A DNA stretch of 37,785 nt, taken from contig BDSY01000039.1 of the NCBI GenBank assembly GCA_002897895.1, positions 1-37,785 on the forward strand, in the 5' to 3' direction. This DNA is from a bacterium BMS3Abin06 (GTDB lineage: Bacteria; Nitrospirota; Thermodesulfovibrionia; UBA6902). The first letter of the stretch is position 1. Every line of letters begins with the position of its first letter. The notes beneath the pieces were generated by a model. The model was not told the origin of the DNA and ran no database searches. It saw nothing but the letters and a program-made list of their open reading frames with translations. The position numbers and the translations under genes are program-made. Below are positions 1-6,518 of this stretch, one piece after another.

Positions 1-233
1 TACTTCTACACCTGTCTATTAATTTTGGAACCCTCGTCTGGAGCTCTTTTCGCAGTTGGTTGAGAACTATGAAAAAAAACTTGCCCCCTTCCGAGATGGT
101 TGTCTCTTATGCCCTGCGGTCAAGCCTCCCTGAATTTCTCTTGGGCAGCAAAATAGACCATCCCCTCGAGAAATTCATCGCTGATAACGCTGATCCCGAC
201 CTTATGCCGGATTGGAAGGTGCATGCTGCTTAG
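1..233 (+). CDS. 3' end of an unidentified gene, cut by the window start
   Basis: A reading frame is open from base 3 to a TAG stop at 231-233, about 76 codons, and its 5' part lies outside the window. The visible C-terminus is basic and aromatic-rich early on (WSSFRSWLRTMKK) and ends in PDLMPDWKVHAA. I do not recognise the family. The style would suit the tail of a transposase, but no catalytic motif is visible. It is followed by about 180 bases without a gene before the convergent HU gene. Seen: an uninterrupted frame ending at 233. Inferred: that it is a real gene end. Confidence 0.4.
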   Translation, partial: LLHLSINFGTLVWSSFRSWLRTMKKNLPPSEMVVSYALRSSLPEFLLGSKIDHPLEKFIADNADPDLMPDWKVHAA

Positions 234-296
234 AAAACTTAGCACTGTCAAGTTAACTGTTACTGTTTTAATATATTTTCTTCAACCGTCAATGTA

Positions 297-317
297 AACC
301 GATAACCGTGAACGGTT
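297..317. repeat. Copy of the dispersed AACCGTTCACRGTTATCRGTT repeat (inverse orientation)
   Basis: Read on the minus strand, this 21-bp segment matches the first 21 bases of the repeats at 11943-11977 and 13451-13485 with two differences. It lies in the gap between the partial gene at the left edge and the HU gene. The rest of 234-413 shows no gene or clear terminator. Confidence 0.55.
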
Positions 318-413
318 AGTATAAAAGGGACAGCAATCACGTGATCAGTCAGCACTCAATCAGCTATCCCTCTTCAGAGTTCTGTAAATTTTAATCAGGA
401 GAAAAATATATAA

Positions 414-701
414 CTATTTCTTCTTTTTGCCGGCTACGGTTTCCTTGAGATTTTTACCGGCTTTAAACTTGGGTGCCTTTGTAGCTTTTATTTTAATAGT
501 TTCTCCGGTCTGGGGATTCCTCGCATTTCTTGCTTTCCTTTTTACAACACTGAAACTGCCGAAGCCGACAAGGCTGATGCTTTTTCCTTTCTTCAGGGAT
601 GCCGAAATAGTATCGAATACTGCATTAACAGCCAATGAAGCCTTGGCTTTTGATAAAGCTGCGGTCTTTGCTACACTCTCGATTAAATCACTTTTGCTCA
701 T
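414..701 (-). CDS. HU/IHF-family DNA-binding protein
   Basis: This 95-residue protein is a histone-like nucleoid protein that would bind and bend DNA as a dimer. The N-terminal helices (SKSDLIESVAKTAALSKAKA) and the beta-arm signature VGFGSFSVVKRKARNARNPQTG are typical of HU. The arm keeps the conserved RNPQTG tip with the proline that intercalates into DNA. The C-terminus ends in KKKK, a short lysine tail. The length matches the usual 90-95 residues. The ATG at 701 has a near-perfect ribosome binding site (TAAGGAGGA) about 6 bases upstream, which fixes the start. The gene is divergent from the sigma-54 response regulator at 856, and about 150 bp of shared upstream DNA separates them. Whether it behaves as HU or IHF cannot be told from sequence alone. 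Confidence 0.95.
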   Translation of the reverse strand: MSKSDLIESVAKTAALSKAKASLAVNAVFDTISASLKKGKSISLVGFGSFSVVKRKARNARNPQTGETIKIKATKAPKFKAGKNLKETVAGKKKK

Positions 702-786
702 AAGTTATCCTCCTTAGATAAATTTTTGTTTGATAGATTAACTGTTTATTCCTTTTTTTTCAACTGTATTGCATTGCAGAGTACGG

Positions 787-807
787 CAACTTGCAACTTG
801 CAACTTG
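787..807. repeat. Three tandem copies of CAACTTG
   Basis: CAACTTG occurs three times head to tail (787-793, 794-800, 801-807) in the 154-bp region between the divergent HU and NtrX-like genes. The spacing of GG and GC dinucleotides here does not fit a sigma-54 -24/-12 promoter. It may be a simple microsatellite. Confidence 0.6.
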
Positions 808-855
808 CATCCTGTATCCTTTAATCATTTAATAAGGAAAGGATATCATTAAATC

Positions 856-2208
856 ATGGCCAGGTCAACAAAGGCGAATATTCTTATAGTTGATGATGAA
901 GAAAGTATACTTGAGACATTGACCGGCATACTTGAGGATGAAGGATATCAGGTAATCACCGCATCATCGGGCGAAAGCGCGGTGATGAAATTTTCTGAAA
1001 CTTCTCCGGATATTGTACTGCTTGATGTATGGATGCCGGGCATGGACGGTATTGAAACGCTGAAGAGGCTCAGAGAAAAAAATAAAAACATTTGCGTAAT
1101 AATGATCTCCGGTCACAGCAACATAGATACAGCCGTTCACGCTATTAAACACGGAGCCTATGATTTTCTGGAAAAGCCCCTGTCGCTTGACAAGGTCTTG
1201 ATTCTCATAAGCAGGGCACTTGAGAAGCAGCGGCTTGAGAATGAGAATATAGCATTAAGACAGAGCATATCTCAACAATGGGAGATTGTCGGGGAAAACC
1301 ACAAAATAATCGAACTCAGGGATAAGATAACGAAAGCGGCAATATCTCGGGGCAGAGTCCTCATCTTTGGTGAAAGCGGCTCAGGCAAAGAACTCGTTGC
1401 AAGGGCATTACATGATGAAAGCACCAGAAAGAACAGGAGTTTTATTGAGGTAAACTGTGCGGCAATCCCCCAGGAGCTGATCGAGAGTGAACTCTTCGGC
1501 CATGAAAAGGGGTCTTTTACCGGGGCATTTGAAAGCAAAAAAGGAAAGTTTGAGCTTGCACACGAGGGGACCCTGTTTCTCGATGAGATCGGCGACATGT
1601 CCCTTGTCACGCAGGCAAAGGTTCTGAGGATAATCGAAACACAGGAGTTTCAGAGGGTCGGTGGAAGCAAAAAAATAAAAGTGGATGTAAGGATAATCGC
1701 TGCCACCAACAAAGACCTTGATGAAGAGATACAAAAAGGGAATTTCAGGGAGGATCTTTACTTCAGGCTGAATGTTATTCCAATTTATGTCCCTTCTCTC
1801 AGAGAGAGAAAAAGTGATATACCGCTTCTTGTTGAATACTTCCTGAAAAATCTTGCCGGACAATACGGGCAAAAGAAAAGAAGGGTGAGCAGGGCAACGC
1901 TGCGCGCCCTGATGGAATATGACTGGCCCGGTAATGTAAGAGAGCTGAAAAATGCTATTGAACGTTTCGTAATTATGAATCCGGATGAAGTTATTGATAT
2001 AAAAGAAGTGCAGCCTCTCAGGGCAATAAAATCCGATTATATATCATTTAAGACATTAAGGGATGCGCGGGAGCAATTCGAAAAAAATTTCATTCTCAAA
2101 AAATTACAGGAAAACAACTGGAATGTTTCCAGAACGGCTGAAGAGCTCGAAATTGAGAGGAGCAACCTTCACAGAAAAATCAAGTCACTGGGAATAGAAA
2201 CGTCGTAA
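856..2208 (+). CDS. Sigma-54-dependent response regulator, NtrX-like
   Basis: This 450-residue protein has three domains in order: receiver (about 6-120), AAA+ sigma-54 activator (about 145-375) and a Fis-type helix-turn-helix (about 410-450). The phospho-acceptor is D57 in VLLDVWMPGMDG. The AAA+ domain has Walker A GESGSGKE (172-179) and Walker B LFLDEIGD (240-247). Its sigma-54 contact loop reads GSFTGA (219-224), not the commoner GAFTGA. The receiver wording (VWMPGMDG, SGHSNIDTAVHAIKHGAYDF) is closest to NtrX as I know that family, though it could be another NtrC-type regulator. No histidine kinase lies beside it, so within this window it is an orphan. The ATG at 856 has a purine-rich AAGGAAAGGA tract upstream at slightly long spacing. 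Confidence 0.9.
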   Translation: MARSTKANILIVDDEESILETLTGILEDEGYQVITASSGESAVMKFSETSPDIVLLDVWMPGMDGIETLKRLREKNKNICVIMISGHSNIDTAVHAIKHGAYDFLEKPLSLDKVLILISRALEKQRLENENIALRQSISQQWEIVGENHKIIELRDKITKAAISRGRVLIFGESGSGKELVARALHDESTRKNRSFIEVNCAAIPQELIESELFGHEKGSFTGAFESKKGKFELAHEGTLFLDEIGDMSLVTQAKVLRIIETQEFQRVGGSKKIKVDVRIIAATNKDLDEEIQKGNFREDLYFRLNVIPIYVPSLRERKSDIPLLVEYFLKNLAGQYGQKKRRVSRATLRALMEYDWPGNVRELKNAIERFVIMNPDEVIDIKEVQPLRAIKSDYISFKTLRDAREQFEKNFILKKLQENNWNVSRTAEELEIERSNLHRKIKSLGIETS

Positions 2209-2241
2209 TACAATCCATATTAATAATCAATTGAACAATGA

Positions 2242-2329
2242 TGGTGCCGAAGGCCGGATTTGAACCGGCACGGAGTTAAGCCCCGAGGGATTTTAAGTCC
2301 CTTGCGTCTACCAATTCCGCCACTCCGGC
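2242..2329 (-). tRNA. tRNA-Leu (anticodon UAA)
   Basis: On the minus strand this 88-nt gene begins GCCGGAGTGGCGGAATTGG and ends in an encoded CCA. The 7-bp acceptor stem GCCGGAG/CTTCGGC closes with one G-U pair. The anticodon stem AGGGA/TCCCT encloses the loop CTTAAAA, giving anticodon TAA at 2293-2295. The extra loop is long, as expected for a class II tRNA, and the T-arm GGTTCAAATCC is canonical. Position 2330 is outside the mature tRNA. Confidence 0.97.
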
Positions 2330-2330
2330 A

Positions 2331-2662
2331 TGTATTCTCATCGTATCACATTATTTTTGCAAATTCCCGTGTTTCGGGACTTCAATGTAAGGAATATTAT
2401 CATTAAATCACATTCGTTCGCTTAGATGCTCACTATGCATTGGAAAGTCCCTTGCGTCTACCAGTTCCGCCACTCCGGCATTATTGATTTTAAAGGGTTT
2501 TCTGCTCCCTTTGATGAAGCAGCGGTTTCTATTGTACCAAATTTGTAACAGAAAAAAACTATCCTCTCCCGCCCCCTTTATTTTTATTTGATGAATTCTT
2601 ATAATCTTAAAATGATAATGTTCGTAACTTGCCGGGAAGGTATATCAGTTCAGGTCAGGTTC
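2331..2662. other. Intergenic region between tRNA-Leu and prsR
   Basis: About 330 bases hold no gene that I can support. The only recognisable content is the 36-bp partial tRNA-Leu copy at 2445-2480, described separately. The rest is AT-rich, with no convincing hairpin terminator for prsR. Confidence 0.6.
2445..2480 (-). pseudogene. Duplicated 5' half of tRNA-Leu (tRNA fragment)
   Basis: These 36 bases repeat the 5' half of the tRNA-Leu gene (2295-2330) with a single A/G difference. The match runs from the tRNA 5' end through the D arm and stops inside the anticodon loop. The 3' half of the tRNA is absent and the flanks are unrelated. It lies about 115 bp upstream of the intact tRNA. It cannot make a tRNA. 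It could be a remnant of a decayed tandem tRNA or a scar of site-specific recombination in the anticodon loop. Confidence 0.85.
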
Positions 2663-4057
2663 TTATTTTGCATTATCTTTAACAGGCAGCTTGTACTTGT
2701 CAATCAGGTCATAGAGTGTCGGCCTGCTGATCCCCAGTTCCGCTGATGCCCTTTTTATATTGCCGTTATGCCTTTCAACTGCATTTGCAATAAGGTCAAT
2801 TTCAAGCCTCTTGCGAGCCTCTTTAAGGGTAACTTCCTTACAGCGCTTTCCCGGTCGCCCGCCCCGGACTACTTCTTCCGGCTGCGCATCCAATCCAAGA
2901 TCATAAGGCCCTATCACGTTTGAATCGGCTGTTATCACTGCTTTCTGGACCTTGTTTTCAAGCTCTCTGACATTTCCGGGCCAGAGGTATCTCTCAAGCT
3001 CATCCGCGGCAGAGCGGCTGAATCCCTTGATTTTCTTTTTAAACATGACCTTATATCGCTCAAGAAAAGTATTTGCCAGAAGCTTTATGTCAAACCCCCT
3101 TTCCCTGAGAGGAGGTATATTAATAGAAATGACACTTATCCTGAAAAAAAGATCTTCCCTGAATCTGCCTTCCTGCATCGCCCTGTTTAAGTCAATATTG
3201 GTTGCAGTAATTACCCTGGTATCTATCTCGATATCTTTTCTGCCGCCTAACCGCTGAATTTTTTTTTCCTGCAAAAACCTTAATAGTTTTGCCTGCAGTT
3301 CCGGAGACATCTCGCCGATCTCATCAAGGAACAGGGTGCCCCTGTCAGCATATTCAAATTTGCCGTTCTGTTTGGCATATGCGCCGGTAAATGCGCCTTT
3401 TTCATATCCGAAAAGCTCTGATTCAAGCAAAGTCCCCGGTATTGCCCCGCAATTAATGGGAATAAAGCCGCCTTGATTCCTGGTGCTTTTTTCATGAATC
3501 GCCCGGGCAACGAGCTCCTTGCCTGTACCGCTTTCCCCCATAATCAGAATTGCGGCATCAGTGGAGGCAACTTTCCGGATAGTCTCAAAGACCCGCAGCA
3601 TCTCAGGACTTTGTCCTATCATGCCGGCAAACCCGGCTTCCCTGTGCAGGATCATATGTAACTTGCGGTTTTCAGATTCTATCTCCGAGAGGTAAAACGC
3701 CCTCTTTAAAATGACTTTTAATTCATTCATGTCAACAGGCTTGAGATAATAATCGTATGCGCCCATCTGAATGGCCTTCCGGGCATTCTCTCTGTCATTA
3801 TTCCCTGTAAGTATAATCACTTTGGTCTCAGGGGCTTTTTTCAGTATGTCGCGAAGACACGATAATCCTTCATTCGCATCGTTTTCATCAGGCGGGAGCC
3901 CGAGGTCAAGGGTAACAACCAAAGGCTTTTTTTTGTTAAAGAGTCGGTTAGCAGAAGGCCTGTCCGATGCCTGAAAAACATTATATTCCTTTGACAGACC
4001 CCATTTCATCTGAGTCTGGATATCAGGGTCGTCTTCAACTACCAGTATCTGTTTCAT
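2663..4057 (-). CDS. prsR: PEP-CTERM system response regulator PrsR (sigma-54 activator)
   Basis: This 464-residue regulator has a receiver domain (about 1-120, phospho-acceptor D51 in VVTLDLGLPP), an AAA+ sigma-54 activation domain and a C-terminal helix-turn-helix (NIKRASAELGISRPTLYDLI). Walker A is GESGTGKE (174-181), the sigma-54 loop is an intact GAFTGA (221-226) and Walker B is LFLDEIGE (242-249). The receiver (DLGLPPDENDANEGL, TGNNDRENARKAIQMGAYDYYLKPVD) is characteristic of PrsR, the partner of PrsK. From what is known of this family, PrsR activates PEP-CTERM and exopolysaccharide genes through a sigma-54 box. prsK lies three genes upstream on the same strand. A MITE-like repeat separates prsR from the AlkP-type gene, so prsR may have its own promoter. 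No strong ribosome binding site precedes the ATG at 4057. Confidence 0.92.
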   Translation of the reverse strand: MKQILVVEDDPDIQTQMKWGLSKEYNVFQASDRPSANRLFNKKKPLVVTLDLGLPPDENDANEGLSCLRDILKKAPETKVIILTGNNDRENARKAIQMGAYDYYLKPVDMNELKVILKRAFYLSEIESENRKLHMILHREAGFAGMIGQSPEMLRVFETIRKVASTDAAILIMGESGTGKELVARAIHEKSTRNQGGFIPINCGAIPGTLLESELFGYEKGAFTGAYAKQNGKFEYADRGTLFLDEIGEMSPELQAKLLRFLQEKKIQRLGGRKDIEIDTRVITATNIDLNRAMQEGRFREDLFFRISVISINIPPLRERGFDIKLLANTFLERYKVMFKKKIKGFSRSAADELERYLWPGNVRELENKVQKAVITADSNVIGPYDLGLDAQPEEVVRGGRPGKRCKEVTLKEARKRLEIDLIANAVERHNGNIKRASAELGISRPTLYDLIDKYKLPVKDNAK

Positions 4058-4077
4058 TCTGTAGCTTTGAATCTATT

Positions 4078-4207
4078 TAGAGTCTGTTTATAAATTACAA
4101 TCATTTGTCATTCCCGCAAGCAAAGCGCGCCGGGAATCCTTCTTAAGGAACGATTCCGGACAAGCCGGAATGACAGAAAAACGACGACTGTATATACACA
4201 GACTCTA
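4078..4207. repeat. MITE-like repeat, copy 1
   Basis: This 130-bp non-coding element is bounded by terminal inverted repeats: TAGAGTCTGTTTATA on the left and TATACACAGACTCTA on the right. Inside are CATTCCCGC...GCGGGAAT-like and ATTCCGG-ACAAG-CCGGAAT hairpins. A relative with the same ends and the same internal CATTCCCGC motif lies at 27364-27500. It occupies nearly all of the gap between the AlkP-type gene and prsR. Its hairpins could act as a terminator for the upstream gene. No transposase is encoded, so any movement would need one supplied in trans. Confidence 0.8.
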
Positions 4208-4224
4208 TATTAAGAGAATTGCTG

Positions 4225-5568
4225 CTATAGCAAAGATTTTCCGTCAAAATGATCCCAGTCAATTCCAAGCAGAGATATTATCGTGGGCCCCACATCCATT
4301 ATATTTATATCTTTTCTGTTTATCTCCCTGTTGATATAAAAAACGGCATTTCCCCTGGTATGGCCTCCGGTAAGAAAGCCTTTACCTGCTATCTGAGTCT
4401 TATTGATGGAGCCTTTTAAGTCGTATCCTTCAAAAGAGAGTGCAACTATGTCCGGGGCATCATCGTAAAGATCACCACTGTAAAGTTCTTCTTTGAACAT
4501 AACTGTCTTAATAACCTTTTCCCCGTCCACAACTAATGACAGAATTTCTTCTTTTATCTTTTGCCTCAGACTTTCATAGTCTCTTTCTTCAACACATCCG
4601 TTTGGATATTTTCCCTTCTTATGAATATAGAACCTTGCCGGATCAAGCACAAAAACCCTGCTCTCTTCGTGCATATCTTCCATGGACTCAGGTTTTTCCT
4701 TCCTGAATTTCAGGTAACCTCTCTCTTGGAGCCACGCATTGAGATATACTTCTTTTTTTATTGTTGTAAAACCATGGTCGGATAATATTATAAAAGGAAT
4801 ATCATCCCCTGCCCTGTCATACATTTCACCAATAAATGAATCCAGTTTCCTGTAAAAATCAAAAAAGAAATCATGTTGTGGATGCTTCTCATCTTCAAGC
4901 GCAACCCAGAGATAATGATGCAAACGGTCGGACTCTGTTATTACACCTATAAAAAGCTCCCATTCATTATTGTCTAAAAAATTCAGGATCGCCTTTTTAC
5001 GGATTTCAAAGGCTTTCTCAATATCATCTGCGAGTGCGGTTGTTGATTCCTGTGCCTTTCGTGTATCAACATCCATTCTGTACCCTATGCTTTTCAGATA
5101 TTCATAGGCGCTTTCCGGATATGTTGCCTTTTTAAGATCAAGAGCAACAAACCCTGCTGTGAGAATACCGCTTAACGGTTTGGCAGGATAAGTTGACGGT
5201 ACATTAAGCACAATATTTTTCCTGTTGTTTCTTCCAGCTATATCCCACAATGTCTCACTCCTGATATCACTTGAATTAGGAAATTTCCATTTATAAGAAC
5301 CCTTTTGCAGTTCTGTAAAGCCATAGATCCCATGCCTTCCCGGATTTACACCGGTCATGAATGTACTCCATGAAGTTGATGATACCTCCGGAATTGAAGC
5401 CGTCATATCAGTCAGGGTACCCTTTTTAGCAAGGCCCGCAAGATTCGGCATAATCCCTTCTTCAATAAATCGGTTTAACAGGGTGCAAGGCACCCCGTCA
5501 ATCCCGAGGACAATCACTTTTTCTTTTTTATCTTCCTCTTTTTGTTTCTTTTTGAAAAAACGGAGCAT
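4225..5568 (-). CDS. AlkP-superfamily phosphodiesterase/nucleotide pyrophosphatase-like hydrolase
   Basis: This 447-residue protein matches the type I phosphodiesterase/nucleotide pyrophosphatase branch of the alkaline phosphatase superfamily. Metal-site motifs are visible in order: VLGIDGVP near residue 21, a nucleophile region SSTSWSTFMTGVNPGRHGIYGF, the late FIILSDHGF and GGHTRGN. Members cleave phosphodiester, phosphomonoester or sulfate ester bonds, and the substrate here cannot be read from sequence. There is no clear signal peptide: the N-terminus is MLRFFKKKQKEEDKKEK, so it is probably cytoplasmic or membrane-peripheral. Its ATG shares one base with the stop of the PP-loop gene upstream (TAATG), which indicates translational coupling. 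Its place between prsK and prsR suggests a role in polysaccharide or nucleotide-sugar metabolism (inference). Confidence 0.85.
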   Translation of the reverse strand: MLRFFKKKQKEEDKKEKVIVLGIDGVPCTLLNRFIEEGIMPNLAGLAKKGTLTDMTASIPEVSSTSWSTFMTGVNPGRHGIYGFTELQKGSYKWKFPNSSDIRSETLWDIAGRNNRKNIVLNVPSTYPAKPLSGILTAGFVALDLKKATYPESAYEYLKSIGYRMDVDTRKAQESTTALADDIEKAFEIRKKAILNFLDNNEWELFIGVITESDRLHHYLWVALEDEKHPQHDFFFDFYRKLDSFIGEMYDRAGDDIPFIILSDHGFTTIKKEVYLNAWLQERGYLKFRKEKPESMEDMHEESRVFVLDPARFYIHKKGKYPNGCVEERDYESLRQKIKEEILSLVVDGEKVIKTVMFKEELYSGDLYDDAPDIVALSFEGYDLKGSINKTQIAGKGFLTGGHTRGNAVFYINREINRKDINIMDVGPTIISLLGIDWDHFDGKSLL

Positions 5569-6392
5569 TACATATATCCCAGGTCCCGGAGCTTGCCCAT
5601 AACCTCCTCTTTACTCTGTCCGCGTCCTTCCCTTTCGTATGTATTCTCAAGGTCCTGTTCCCATGCAGGGATGTCTGACATCTTGACTGTCGAACCCTTT
5701 GCGCCAAGAGAGCGATAACCCTCTTTATATAAAGAGCAGAACGGAATTTTATACTTAAATATGAAGTCCCAGATATCACGCTCTTTAAAATGCAAAATCG
5801 GCTGAATACGAGTATGGGGAGGATTCTCCCTCGGACTGAAGAAATCTTCTTCTATCCTTGCTTCCTGCTCATCCCATCTGATGGCGGTTGAAAGGGCCTT
5901 TATTTCATTGTCTTCCATAAAAACATTCATTGCAACGGTTTTCATCAGGTGGTTGCCGACAAACGACTCGGGTTCAAAAGGGAATTCTTCTTCCCCGTAT
6001 TCAAGTTTTGCAATTTCCTCTCTGTTACGCTCATTAAGGCTGCTGACCTTGATCATATCACCGACATTTTTTGCCTTATCGCTTACATCCGTATTTTTTG
6101 CAATTGTAACATCAAGGTCCCATTCTTTTTTAAGCCGGTTAAAGATATCCCATATCTCTTCAAATACATACCCTTCATCAATAAACATACATCCGGGCAT
6201 CTTCACTCCAAGCTCCCTGCATGTCTCCCTGAAGAGCCAGACCATTGTTGTGCTGTCCTTTCCCCCTGTCCATGCAATAGCTAATTTTTCTGTGCCGAAT
6301 TTTTCAATAGCCTCCCTGATAATTTTTTTTGAATGTTCAATTTTTTCCTCCAGGCTCAAAGCCGATAATTCTTCTCTTTCATCCTGTGCCAC
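5568..6392 (-). CDS. PAPS reductase/ATP sulfurylase-like PP-loop protein lacking the CysH cysteines
   Basis: This 274-residue protein belongs to the adenine-nucleotide alpha-hydrolase (PP-loop) fold shared by CysD and CysH. The PP-loop is WTGGKDSTT near residue 42, followed by FIDEGYVFEEIWDIF. The later region (HTRIQPILHFKERDIWDFI, IPFCSLYKEGYRSLG) is shared with CysH and CysD. After GYRSLG, CysH proteins of the iron-sulfur type have GCxxCT, but here the segment reads AKGSTVK, so both cysteines are missing. There is no C-terminal ECGLH motif either. The C-terminus (YEREGRGQSKEEVMGKL) resembles the ERxGR tail of CysD. It is therefore unlikely to reduce PAPS and more likely adenylylates something or binds a nucleotide. 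The start is GTG at 6392, set by AGGAGG five bases upstream. It overlaps the AlkP-type gene by one base. Confidence 0.8.
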   Translation of the reverse strand: MAQDEREELSALSLEEKIEHSKKIIREAIEKFGTEKLAIAWTGGKDSTTMVWLFRETCRELGVKMPGCMFIDEGYVFEEIWDIFNRLKKEWDLDVTIAKNTDVSDKAKNVGDMIKVSSLNERNREEIAKLEYGEEEFPFEPESFVGNHLMKTVAMNVFMEDNEIKALSTAIRWDEQEARIEEDFFSPRENPPHTRIQPILHFKERDIWDFIFKYKIPFCSLYKEGYRSLGAKGSTVKMSDIPAWEQDLENTYEREGRGQSKEEVMGKLRDLGYM

Positions 6393-6518
6393 ACTTTCCT
6401 CCTTTGTTGTTTATGTTTCGTTGTGAAAAACAGATATTTATTATATGCTCATCGGCAATAACATCATATCCCTTTAGCTTTAAATAGTATATATTCTTAA
6501 TCCTGGTTGGCGCAACTG

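Noticed and set aside
427..717. Plus-strand frame opposite the HU gene
   Set aside because: It is the hydrophobic antisense shadow of a clearly coding, well-started HU gene.
787..807. Sigma-54 promoter in the CAACTTG repeats
   Set aside because: The GG and GC pairs are 6 or 13 bases apart, not the required 10.
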